DNA from: Pristionchus mayeri
Lineage: Eukaryota; Nematoda; Chromadorea; Rhabditida; Neodiplogasteridae
DNA: 64,000 bases
Assembly: GCA_036245805.1 (NCBI GenBank)
Contig: BTRK01000004.1
Span: 31,171,541-31,235,540 of the forward strand
Direction: 5' to 3'
Shown: positions 43,604 to 54,900 of the stretch, piece by piece
Numbering within the stretch: the first letter of the stretch is position 1
How the letters are laid out: each line of letters begins with the position of its first letter
Made by a program: the position numbers and the translations under genes
The notes under the pieces: generated by a model
Databases searched by the model: none
What the model saw: only the letters and a program-made list of their open reading frames with translations
What the model was told of the DNA's origin: nothing

Positions 43604-45578
43604 ATGGACAAATGGAGTGTTCCCACTCGACTCCTGCCCGATTATTACTGGGCAGCCACAAGGCAAGATTATCGATTTTTTGAAAATGAAATCTAAAATA
43701 ATTGTAAACTCTTGCAGAAACGCTCTCTCCCTCGCTCCGGGAACACTGTCTGTTATCTTTCTCGGGATCGTTATCTATCGTAGGCCCGGAGTGTACAAGC
43801 AGTATCAGGTTGGAGAGATGGAAACTCAGTTTACGAGAGATCGGTTACAGTACACCGTTATGTTCATCACTTTCGGCGGATTTGCACTGATGCTGCCCGT
43901 GTTTATGTTCAATTCCTTCGTCGCTCTTCTCGTTTCGATCTACGATGGAGGAAAGAAGAGTGGAGTGGACCAGAGGGACTACAACGCATCCTACAAGTGA
44001 GCAATTTCGTCTCAGAAAATATATCTGCACGTAGGGTACAAGATAAGGGATTAGAGATATGGTTGTTAGAATGAGGAGAGATAGTATGGAGTCCTCATCA
44101 CAAGCACTTTCATTTGTCTCCCTGATGACTCTCACTCTCCTCCTTCCAGTCTCTCCTTCCGTACTTCCGTCTTCGCTTGCAGTCTCTCTAACCACATCGC
44201 GACGACGACGATGAACAGCAACTTCTGCATCGGATTCGTACGTCCACACACCATTCGAGCATAGCCACTTCACTTCTGTGACTCAACGACTTTCCGAAAA
44301 AAAAGCGCATGAAAAGACTAGAAAGTTTCCATTCCAACTTCCACATTAAAGGTGATCTCCCTGATGCGCTATCTCCTTTTTCTCTATGGTCTCCAGATGA
44401 CCTGGTTGAGAGTCGGCATCTGTTCATTCGTTGTCATGTCGCCCAATGTGAGTTCTAAATTGGTGAATGACGTCATCATCTGTGTCATCACTCTTTATCT
44501 CTCGTTCCTTTCCGTTCCTTCTCCTCGCCTACATCATGTTCTTCGGAGTAATCGCTAATAATGACTGCTGCGAGCTGATTCTGGAGGTGCCTGAAGGAGA
44601 TGTTCCCATTGTGAGTTGAGGAGGACACCTGGCTGTCTCCTTTTTGTATCTAACAAGAAAAGAGAACAAGAATCTGTAATATACTCCCCATTTCTCTCCG
44701 GGGAACAGTGAAGGTTGCGATTGAAATGTGTCGAACGGAACTTTTTTCTCTGCGAAATTGTATTCCCGGCGTAGATTTTATTTCCAACGCTTTGGGGGAG
44801 GCCTTGCAAGCGTAACGTATGAACTTCCGATCTTCCCAATGGGAGAAACGAGAATTGAGCCTTGAAATGTCACGGCGAAAAAGTGGATTAGTGATATGTC
44901 ACACACTTCTGCAGACGAAGCTCTTGCGTACGTTTTTGAAGAATGGATCCTTGAAATACAAATAATGGCACTTCTTGGATAATTGGAAAAGGTTTCTGTA
45001 ATTTGAGTACTACTACTCCTATCTGATGTTCATCCTCATCGCTGCCATTCTCGTCAATATCCGCACTCTTGCCTTTCTACTTCGGACGAGGAAGATACAA
45101 GCAAAGGAAGGTCTGACGACAGTTTAATTAGAGCAAGAATCTGACGCTTGAGAGAAGAAAACTTTCATTTTTGCCTCTCTTCCCTGCAGGTACTCTCTCC
45201 TCTAACAAGAAATCGAATCGAGACCAACTCCGACTCTCACTCGGATTCCTCCTCCAATCCTTCGCGCCCTTTCTCTCCTTCGGATCGTTCCTAGTCTTCA
45301 TGGTACTCTACCTCAAAGGTATTTAACCGGGAAATATAATATTATAGAGCCGTAATTTAGGAATCACGGGTCCGGAGTGGTTCTCTACGATCACGAACAC
45401 TGCTTGTTGTCTGTCGACGTTGATCAACCCAGCTGCTGCGATGGTCTTCATTCCCTTCTTTCGACAGGAGCTTGCTGCGATACTTTGGCAAGAAATTACT
45501 CTTCTTGATAGTAAAGCAGTCGTTAGCATCTATTTGCAACTGTATTTTCGAAAGCACACCTCGTTATGCTTTTTCTGA
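43604..45578 (+). CDS. Serpentine 7TM receptor (nematode chemoreceptor type)
   Basis: Exon 1 (43604-43662) encodes a short extracellular N-terminus MDKWSVPTRLLPDYYWAAT and joins in phase to exon 2 (43718-43995) through a GC donor. Exon 2 holds TM1 (LAPGTLSVIFLGIVIY) and TM2 (YTVMFITFGGFALMLPVFMF). TM3 is near 44352-44450 (MRYLLFLYGLQMTW) and TM4 near 44490-44560, followed by an extracellular loop ending NNDCCELILEVPEGDVPI (to 44611). TM5 is at 45000-45110 (SYLMFILIAAILVNIR), TM6 at 45190-45318 (LRLSLGFLLQSFAPFLSF) and TM7 at 45361 onward (CLSTLINPAAAMVFIPFFRQ). Such receptors signal through G proteins, usually in sensory neurons. I cannot name the subfamily. The join between TM2 and TM3 is unresolved, because 44100-44260 carries a repeat piece. 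Confidence 0.75.
44132..44230 (-). repeat. Signal-peptide-like exon copy inside a receptor intron
   Basis: The minus strand reads MQKLLFIVVVAMWLERLQAK and TEVRKERLEGGE then a stop, matching the first 30 residues of the frame at 40762-41040. It lies in the intron between TM2 and TM3 of the receptor, in opposite orientation. Confidence 0.6.
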
Positions 45579-46059
45579 AAATTACTAATAATAAACGGTC
45601 CCTGTGTTGTTGAAAAAAACGAATGCAAATATGTACTGATCGAGTCAATCGCTGAAAACTCCACCCAATTTCAGTTGTCGATGCACAGCTCATCGTCGAC
45701 TTTCTTCGATAGTCGGAACACCGAGTACACTGAGGAGACAATCGTCCAATTTCAATCAAAACGAGTAGAAGATACATACTTTCATCAAACACTCCTATTG
45801 TCTTGCATTTTGAAATCACTAGTGTGAATGTGTGTTTTTTAGATGCAACATTATTATCAATGAAAATCGATAAATATATTAAATATCGAATCTGTTCCGC
45901 TCAATGGACGGCTATCATAAACGAAACGTTTTACCCCCTGGCGATGCTCAACTGCGCATGAAAAGAAGATAATACGGAAGTGCAACGAGGCATACGATTC
46001 GGTCTCATTTCGTCAACTGCGACATTCACTTCTACTTCAATATCCTGATCCAGTTTAGA
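45579..46059. other. Intergenic region between receptor and F-box gene
   Basis: AATAAA at about 45590 could end the receptor transcript. No other feature was recognised. Confidence 0.45.
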
Positions 46060-47665
46060 ATGAAGAATCAAATGGGTTCTCTGAAACGTCCGAATAGCCA
46101 GGACACTCCATCACTGCAAAAGCGCCATAAATCTTCCGTAGAGGATCTGAGTGAACCGAACTTAGAGAATCTTTCGTCTCTCGAGAGGTTGCCTCGTGAA
46201 CTCGCATGGAAGATCCTCGAATGCACTCCTGAATCGATGTGCAACCTAAGATTGGTCAGTTTGAATCGAGAATATTTAATTAAATATTATTTAAAATAGA
46301 ATGAGTATTTCAGACATCTCGACATCTTCATTGTCGCGTGAATGAATTCGCACTCGAACAGTGTACCATTCCATTGGTGAAACAGCTGAGATTCGTTGCA
46401 TTCACGAAGGTGAACGATTTTAATCTTAAAAAAGGAATTCGTTACGAGAACATTGGCTAAGACTGGTGAATTTTGAGGCAGGAAATCTGTACTCGGTGCA
46501 TGTTCCCAAGAGAAAAGCGAGCATCTTCGAGATGCGACTTAAACTCCGTCAATGTCCGATTAATCTGAATTCACTCTTCGAAAGCCGCTACCGAAACTCG
46601 TTCGGATCGAATGTGAGTTTAGTGAAAGGATAAACATAAACGCCCACCCGATACAACCTTTAGGCTTAGAAGAAAATATTTGACTTCCTCACTCTTCCTC
46701 TCCCTAGTAATCAATCCATAATAGCCTTATTGATAATTCTTCGTATAATAACTAGTCGGCATTTTACTTTAAAACATTCTTATCACAATATTCCGGCATT
46801 GTAGATCTACTATTTCAATGACTGCACCCTGAATAAGAGTGGGGTGCAGAAGTTCCTCGGGGAGTGCATAGGGAAGCGAATCTCGGAGGTCGTTATCGAC
46901 GAGTTCAGCACTCTCCATCCAAATCACAACGCCGTACGACTACTTGAAGGATGCTCATTTGGAGAACTGAGCGTGACCGTCAAAAGGTTATCGAACGATT
47001 CAAGGCAAGCTCCATACATTCAGAGTAACTGTTTTTGTCTGGTTTAATAGTAAATTTTACAGAGACCTTCTTTTGAAAATTATCAACAGATGTAAGGTGG
47101 ATAAGCTGACGTTGTGCGTGAGAGATGTCATCATGTCGGAACCAGGTATACTTGGGGACATTGTCTTGGTAGTACCTCTATCGTACAGTGACCACTCTGC
47201 TCTCCTTGTCATCACTCCTTCGATCGATTCATCTCCAACAGCGAATTGTCGATGGAGAACACCCCGAAGGTCGTTTTCTGTTCGGAGTTCGCAATCGCGA
47301 TTGGTCGAAGATATTCACCGAAATGCTCTCTCGAAGACTCAACAAGCTGCTCGTCGATAATCCATTCTACTCCGCTTACCTTCAAAAAGAGTGTGCAAAA
47401 GTTCTAGTCGAGGTTTGTCGACCTCACTAAATGGTTATATAACAAATATATCTATTTGCAGAAATTGCCGTTACTGGACAAGAAAGTTTGGTTCGCTGCG
47501 ACCTATAGAGGGCCATTTATAAGTCAGATATATCACTTGAATAACGGACACAGGATCAAAGGTTGTGCTTGCTGAAGTGGAAGTACTTATTCATCTCTTT
47601 AAGTTGACAGAGGATTCTTGGCTGTGAAGCATTTATCTAGAGAGGAGGGGAGATTCGACAGCTAG
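46060..47665 (+). CDS. F-box protein
   Basis: F-box proteins recruit substrates to SCF ubiquitin ligases. The start MKNQMGSLKRPNSQD leads to an F-box in exon 1 (SSLERLPRELAWKILECTPE, 46060-46253, ending before GTCAGT). Later exons are about 46315-46410 (HLHCRVNEFALEQCTIPLV), 46482-46612, 46809-47004 (VQKFLGECIGKRISEVVIDE), 47064-47144, 47184-47413 (FGVRNRDWSKIFTEML), 47462-47561 (KKVWFAATYRGPFISQIYHL) and a last one ending GRFDS at 47665. Nematodes have large, fast-evolving F-box families. The C-terminal part has no domain I recognise. Exon ends are good, but the 47144-47184 intron is only about 40 bases. Confidence 0.75.
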
Positions 47666-47967
47666 AGATTTCCCGAGACTTCAATCCAATCTTTGCTCGC
47701 ATCGCCTTCTTCGGCTTCTAAATCATGAATGATGAATTTTGTTCCATTATTTGCGTCTGTTTGCTTTGATCGAAATGATGATAATTACGGAATTCATGAT
47801 TATCATTCTTCTCAGATCTATGATACTTTTCCTTTGCCCGATTACGATAAATCGATCTATAGATTATTTCTTTCTTTGATGTGCTAGAGTTTGGCGTTTG
47901 AAATGTCTAGCTTTGTTTGTTTGTATGTATTTTTGATAGATTTTGGATCACAATAAGAATAATGATA
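47666..47967. other. 3' flank of the F-box gene
   Basis: AT-rich, with no gene seen. It leads into the element that starts at 47976. Confidence 0.4.
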
Positions 47968-47975
47968 AAGATGTT

Positions 47976-48918
47976 GGCTCTGTACGGATATGGGGGAACA
48001 TTGAGATTATGGGGGACCAATGACTTTTTCTGCACGGATATGGGGGACCAATGAGATTATGGGGGACTAATGACTTTTTCTGTACGGATATGGGGGACCA
48101 ATGAGATTTTGGGGGACTAATGACTTTTCTGTACGGATATGGGGGACCAATGCTATTATGGGGGACAACATAGACCATGTTCCGGTACGTTTTTTAAATT
48201 CAATGTATTACGTCAGAGTGATTATAAGTCTCTCTTCTAACGAATCTTCTATCAGTTGGGTGACAAAACGCTCCACAGCTTTCCGTGGCTCCGGTTCTCC
48301 CTCAGAGCACCCGTCTTCCCACAATGTATCCTGCTGTTTCTGTTGATGATTGTGAGGATGATCATCAACATGAAGAGGATCTTGACCAGCACATCGAGGC
48401 TCAACATCAAAATAAACACACTGAGCAAGGGATAGCCCATGAGGACCCTTCCGGAGATGAATCGCAAGGAGATAAGGACTTGTGGAACGTCAGCAGTTGA
48501 GCAATGATTACCTCACCATCGAGATCATCATCAACCGGAGCAGTAGGATCAATTGTGGGAAGAGGGGTGCTCTGATGGACAACCGGGGCCACGTTAGGCT
48601 GGGGACCGTTTCGTCACGTAACTGATAGAAGTTTTGTTAGAAGGGAGACTTATACTCACTGTGACGTAATGCAAGTCGAATACAAAAAAATGTATCGGAA
48701 CATCCCGTCGGAACATGGCCTATGTTGTCCCTCATAATAGCATTGGTCCCCCATATCCGTACAGAAAAAGTCATTAGTCCCCCAAAATCTCAGTGGTCCC
48801 CCATATCCGTACAGAAAAAGCCATTAGTCCCCCATAATCTCATTGGTCCCCCATATCCGTACAGAAAAAGTCATTGGTCCCCCATAATCTCAATGTTCCC
48901 CCATATCCGTACAGAGCC
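47976..48918. mobile_element. DNA element with minisatellite arms and 8 bp target duplication
   Basis: The ends GGCTCTGTACGGATATGGGGG and its exact reverse complement are flanked by AAGATGTT on both sides (47968-47975 and 48919-48926). Each arm consists of about four degenerate ~46 bp units of TACGGATATGGGGGACCAATGAG and ATTATGGGGGACTAATGACTTTTTCTG. The inner 48250-48600 part is also an inverted repeat (CTCAGAGCACCCGTCTTCC pairs with GGAAGAGGGGTGCTCTGA). An 8 bp duplication fits hAT, P or Merlin-type transposases. No transposase is present. Confidence 0.85.
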
Positions 48919-48926
48919 AAGATGTT

Positions 48927-49445
48927 TTCCAATCGATTTCGGGTCTTACACATCGTAGCATACATTTTCGTTCAGTTGATCAATTTACTAGGTTTACATT
49001 ATCCGGGTTGCAACAATATTCATAATCGTTCTTGTTATCTCATTATTGATTTTCCAATGCTCATGTTGTACCTAGTGAGATGGATAAATTTGAATGAATC
49101 AGTGCTCATATTGTAGCTGAATGTGATCTCAGTCCCTTTCATCACTTATTGAGATGAAGTGGATACCGGCCAGGGGGAATGCTACCATCCCATGAAGACG
49201 CGAGACTCTTCATCACCTCATCTATCACCCATTCATACCTTATTCTTCATACCCCCTGGCTCATCTACTCCTGACTCCGCCCTTCCAATGTCAAGCCCCG
49301 CCCCTTACAGCAGAATGATGGGATAGACCATCAGTTGGTAGTCCTCAGTCCTCCAAGGTGTCTTCCTTCTCTCATCTCTCTAATTCCTCACCATTTTTCA
49401 TAAATATTTTGTGCTTTATTCACCATTCAAATATTGTAGACAAGG
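48927..49445. other. Intergenic region upstream of the secreted-protein gene
   Basis: Non-coding. CT-rich sequence near 49250-49390 may belong to the promoter. A short intron-like segment (GTGCTTTATTCACC to TTGTAG) precedes the start codon. Confidence 0.35.
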
Positions 49446-50943
49446 ATGCGTCTTCTCTCCCTCCCTCTCCTCCTCCTTTTCCTCTCCTCTTCTTCTCTCT
49501 CTGCTCCTGCACCCCAAACTACCATCGAAACCATCGTGGAAACCGTGACCCGGAAGATCATCCATCAAGTAAGTCACTCCTCCCCTCACCTGCTATCGTT
49601 CGTCCTACCTAAGAACAAGAGTAATTAGCAGCTTCCTTAGCTACCTTATACCACTCCCTATGATAACCACAGTACTACTGTTCCTGTGTTTGTGATCCAC
49701 ATCCTCAATATCAAGCCCATTCTTACCGTACTCATCTCTCCCTTCCAGGTGCCCGAGGTCGACGAGGAGGGAAGTGGAGTCGTCGAGGAGGGTGAAGTCC
49801 TCGATCAGAATGGACTCGTCGCCCCCCTCGTTGTCGCTCCTGACTCCGGAAGACCTTGCCAGCGCAAGTGTTGCAAGTGCAAAACAACCACTGAATCGGC
49901 CCCTCTCACCGACTCTGCCTCCGATGACCAGACCAGCGAACAGGTTAGTAAGGCTGACCCACCGAACTACCCACCATACTCTGGATACCGTACTAATTTG
50001 ATCAATCTGCAGATTCGCATGTGCACTTGCGATGAGTCGGATGAGTGTCGCAAGGAAGCCATGAAGAGTGTGGGGTCGTGCTTCGAAGAGGCCAAGGACG
50101 AGATCGAGGTATACTGTAGCCACTCCACGATGGCAGCGGATCGATAACTGATTATCTTCAGGGTTACGGTGAAAACGTGGAGAAGTACCTCAAGTGTTTC
50201 ACGAAGAACGATGATACGATCGTCGAGGCTGAGCAGTGTCTGTTCAAGAACCTCACCAACTCGTGAGTGGTGTAGTATTCGTCGTCCTGTCATATTCTGC
50301 ATTGCGTGCACTGTTAGCAATCATCGTTCTCTTCCAGGTGCAATTCTGAAAAGGAAGAGAAGCACGTCGACCTGACCAACTGGGACGATCTCACCGACAT
50401 CACCTACTTCTCCGAAGCTTCCAAGCAGATCAATTCGACCGCCATCTGGTTTGTTGCTCTTCTATGACTGTACTAAATGACCTATCATAATCCTGCAAAA
50501 AATCAATCTTTGATGGTTGCAGGAAGGACAACGAACCCAAGTACAACACGATGCAGATTTTCTTCCACCGCACTAAGAATTGCCTGCACAAGAAGATGGA
50601 GCAGTGCATTTCCAACAAGGGGTAAGCACGCTTGGATCGATGCCAACTTTCGAATTTCCCCTCCTTTTCCTGATTTTATCGGTTACATTCACAGTTGTGG
50701 TCTTCAAATGCCCGAGCGTGAAACCTTCAAGTCTGCAATGAACCAGTGCATCAAGAAGAACACCAAGGTACTGTGTTATCGATTGGATGATTACGGTAGA
50801 GTATGGCTACAGTTACCGTATCCTTTCAGATTGCCACGGCCATCATCCGTTCCTGCCAGTGCCTCGCGTGGACGAATGGAGTGAAGGACCTGCAGGGAAA
50901 ATGCGTCATCATCGGAAACCAGTACTACATCGACAGAGCTTGA
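49446..50943 (+). CDS. Cys-rich secreted protein, 8 exons
   Basis: Exons are 49446-49568, 49749-49943, 50013-50108, 50162-50262, 50338-50448, 50523-50621, 50695-50767 and 50830-50943, all with GT/AG ends. The protein starts MRLLSLPLLLLFLSSSSLSA, a clear signal peptide, followed by an acidic linker (VPEVDEEGSGVVEEGEVLD) and a domain with about 18 cysteines: CQRKCCKCK, CTCDESDEC, CFEEAKDEIEGYGENVEKYL, NCLHKKMEQC, GCGLQ and SCQCLAW, ending YYIDRA. The even spacing of single Cys in helical stretches recalls nematode DUF19-like extracellular proteins, but I am not certain. One potential N-glycosylation site (INST) is visible. Function unknown; presumably secreted. Confidence 0.85.
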
Positions 50944-51270
50944 ATCGGTCACATTGAGCAAACCAAAGATCATCCTAATTCGCCCGACCCATATTTATTT
51001 ACATTTGTCATTTGATTCTGTGAATCACCTTTGCATGTGTTGTTTCGCAAATAAAATCGCTTGTTAATCTTTTTCTAAATGAACGATTTTGGAATGCATC
51101 ATTGGAAAACATTTTTTAACAACTTCGGTCAAAGGTAATAGCGCGGCGACCTACTCTGTCACAAAACAAGAATTATTCCCTTCTTGTTTTCGGGGAAATT
51201 CAGTTCGGTAACTGGAAAGATCCGGATTACGAGTGGGATCCAGAAGATTTCTTACAACTTGTGATCGGGG

Positions 51271-51278
51271 TATAAAAT
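51271..51278 (+). promoter_or_regulatory. TATA box
   Basis: TATAAAAT lies 50 bases upstream of the start of the short secreted peptide gene, unusually clear for a worm promoter and consistent with a short, non-trans-spliced leader. Confidence 0.65.
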
Positions 51279-51320
51279 AGCGACTGTCCGCGAGTATTGA
51301 CCATTGGCAATTCTCTTCTA

Positions 51321-51613
51321 ATGCGTCTATTCATCCCATTTTTCCTATTTATTATTGCTGTCAGTTTCTACGTCAATACAGTGAATGCATTGATGTCGAA
51401 GGAGAACAGGGGTGAGCCATTTCCCCAGTTATCATTCCGGTATTTGTAATTTGAGATGAATGCATGAAGGAACTGGAGCATGAGATGGATAAAGAAATCT
51501 ACGAGCAGGTTAAAAAGGCATTCAATGCCCTCCAGGTATCCAGAAATACAGTGAACAGTTATCAACGTATTTCTTTTCAGGATGAGTTTATGAAATCCAC
51601 CAGCAAATTCTGA
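51321..51613 (+). CDS. Small secreted peptide (67 residues, 3 exons)
   Basis: Exon 1 (51321-51411) reads MRLFIPFFLFIIAVSFYVNT, a strong signal peptide, then VNALMSKENR. Exon 2 (about 51453-51534) continues DECMKELEHEMDKEIYEQVK and KAFNALQ. Exon 3 (about 51581-51613) reads DEFMKSTSKF and stops. Splice sites are GTGAGC, GTATCC and TTTTCAG. The mature part is a charged, probably helical peptide of about 43 residues with one cysteine. I do not recognise the family; a secreted effector or antimicrobial-type peptide is a guess. Confidence 0.7.
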
Positions 51614-51961
51614 GGCAATCGTAGATTCATATTCGTTTGGCCGCTTTAAATTTAGAGACAAATTTTCATGCATTTTCAAAGTATCCATAGTTATACTGTT
51701 CCTGACGTTCAAACTTTCAAAGTTTGTTCTATCATACTATTCCTTCGTATACGAAGAATGCACACATTCCTTTCTCCAGCCAATTCTCTGATTTTTCACA
51801 TCTTGCGATGCGGTAATCATCCTTTCTTAGAGAATCTTCATCACGAACACTGTTTATCACTAGAGAGATTTATATTGCAGTTGAAAGAAATCCCTGAGAT
51901 TTATAGTGAAAAGGTCGCTCGGCAAGGATAGCGAATCCCTCATATCATAGTGAGATGGTCA
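51614..51961. other. Short intergenic stretch between convergent genes
   Basis: No feature. The plus-strand peptide gene and the minus-strand karyopherin gene converge here. Confidence 0.45.
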
Positions 51962-54900
51962 TTAGTTAGAGGTTGTCTCGTTGAGGATTCTAGTCAGAGA
52001 GTTGAACTCGTCCACATTCAAATGGGCACGCTCAATCCACTCCCCGATCTCCTCCTTCTCCTCAATTACACACAATAAAAATTATCATGCTCTGCAGATC
52101 CTCTGGCTGGGTGATTCTTACAGTGATTCAATTCGAATCTAAACCACTCACCCCCATTTCCTTGATAATCTTCGCCAATCGCTTCTTCACTATCTCACAC
52201 TCTGGTTTATCCTCGAAGACGTCGTAGTGGAGGGCTTGATAGGGTAGATTAGAAGAGATCTGATAGCTCTGCACCGTTGATAGTTATGAGAAAAACAACA
52301 ATTCATTATTCTGTCCTTTCGAATCCAGATTTCTTCTAGGTGGTCTCACCTTGACGAGTATTGCCAGCAGACGGGGCGAGTTCACATTCGGCTCTCCGAG
52401 CAGAGTCTGATTGTCCTCCTGCAAGCATGCTGCTATAGGAAATCTGCTAGCCCATCGATTAGAAAGACAACACCCGCTAGGTTCTTTTCAAACGAGTAGC
52501 TGAATAAAAGTAGAAAGCCATGCAATGTGTCAACAATGAGTGCAGGAAGAAGAAGGTTGCCTATCGCTTATTATTCTACTCTCTCTCTCTCTTACCTCGA
52601 TGAGGTCAGCGATGAATGAGTAGACGTGGAAGCCCTCCTCCTGATCCTCAGTGATGGGCAGGAAGGAGAGCAGTCGAGACAGAGTCTGCAAGCATCATCT
52701 TCTCATTTACACTCTCGTGCTGTGGACGAAATTGTGGGGGAGAACGGGGAAAAAGGTAACAGTCGTGCAGAAATTGTAGGAAGAACGCCTATTTTGACAT
52801 GAAAATTCAAATAATCTCGTTAAAACTTCCACACGAGGAGAAGGTTCCCCTCGATTTTTTCCACAGCACCATCCATCACAGCGAAGAAGGGAGTAAATGA
52901 GAAGAGCTACATTCCGATGAGTCAACTCGAATCGCCCTCGATTTTTCTACCTCTACTCACATTCGTGTATTTCTCCCTTCCGATCATCCTTTCCCCACAT
53001 CCTTTGAGAATCTTCGTGATGCTCGAGATGGCGTTTTCCGTGGAGTTGTTGTACTGCGGGGTTCTCGCATCCGGACGAGAGGCCATCTCGAAGAACGAAT
53101 CCAGCGAGACAATCGACAGTCTCTTCCACTCAGCACAGTCGTTCCATTGAGAAAAGGATGAGTATTCGAGTAATATTTTTTCCCGTTGCAAAGTCAATGC
53201 GAAACAGCATATTCAGTAGTAACGTTTCAGTAAGGAACATACGGGTAGGGACCACAAGGTGGGTGGTCGAAATTATCACACAGGCCTAATTGTGTGGTTA
53301 ATATGGTCCCATGGGGCTAAATAGGATCATGCATTTTGAATTAGGTTGATATCCAATGTTTGAGCCAAGATATGGCGCAAAATGTGGCTGAATTGAGCGT
53401 AACGTGAAAGGCCCAAAAAGCGAGGTCATTTTTGATCTCGCGTCAAAATGGGCTTGGTCTGAATTAGTTGACTTTAACGCATAACCGTAGCCGTATGTCT
53501 ATCGATCTCAAATGCATTTAAACTTTAAGTACCTTCCATGTCAAGCTCACAATTATTTTCGTGTGGACATACATTGCTTCTATTAAAAAATGCAATATTG
53601 CATACTCAGATACTGATATTAGAGTGTCGAAATTGATGTTTCCATGAATGTCATGTTTCCAGCATAAAAGGAAGCTTAGACTTTATATGGTTAACTGAAC
53701 AAGCACCTCTTACTCTATCACTTATTGGCTTGGTCGAGTCAGGGGATAGCTTCCTTTTGAGGAGATCGACTCGAACAATGTACACCGAATTTTAAAATTT
53801 TGGCTGTGATGATCATAATTCAAAATTTCAGAAAATATAATTTTTCAAGAAGCGGAAAAGGATATGCTCCAGCATTTTTTTATGTTATAAACCCCCAAGG
53901 TAGTGTATGTAAAAGCTCTTAAGATCAAGCCATTATGATTGATTGTCGAGGCAATAACAGCGATCCATTAAGTAACGTTACTTCGCGAATTTAATGGTCT
54001 ACAATCCTTGGTAAATTGAAGCAACCACTTGATCCTACATAGCTTTAGAAAGAACTACCAACGGGCTTTTCACTCCACAATGTGAGATTATACAATGATT
54101 TTTTCTGTTAGAATAGGAGCGTGATAAACAAATGTCCATGTAACTCAAAAATTTCATATTTAACGAAACTTGATTTTTTCGCAAACCCTCAGAGCAGGAT
54201 TCGATTCGAAGTAGCGGATATATTTTACAAATAGTCCATAAATATATGCTATCCGGTTAGATCGGCCCGATTAAAGTGAAGCCTTTTAAGCAAGTTCAAA
54301 CTTCATGGTCGAAATCGTGCAAAACTTTTGTTCCAACCTAATATGTGAATACACATCGAACAGAGGTCACAAAACAGACGTAAGGTACGAATGCGATGAG
54401 GGAGCTGAAGAGGTACGCTCCCCATTTCTTGTCGATCGAAGTATCGATTAGATGCAGTACGAGGGGCATCAAGGGAGAGAGAGACTGGCAGAAGGGAGGT
54501 CCCATTGTCTAAAACATTACATTTTGAAATTTTACTATTTCTAATCCCGAAAAGTGTACACTAGGGTTGACGAAACGAACACGAACAACGAACAGTTCGC
54601 ATCGAGAAACCAATTTCAATATATTGCGCAATCTCTGGGATTCAAATTACTTTCGTTCCGCAATGAGAGTCGAACAAAGGAGTGTTCGAATCGAGTTCGA
54701 ATCAATTTCATTGTTCGAATCGATGTGGAATGTATTGGTCTGAAAATCGAATGTGGAGTTATTATATTATGTTTCAAGGGGGTAATATAGTCTCGGGGTA
54801 ATTTTTGCCTTTAGTCTTTTAGATTCAGGTATGTTTCAATATCACTCAACGAATTTAGGTGAGAGAGAGACCTCAATTTGCATTCATTGCGGAATGAGAG

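Noticed and set aside
49641..50123. 160-codon minus-strand frame
   Set aside because: Antisense to exons of the Cys-rich secreted protein, crossing its introns.
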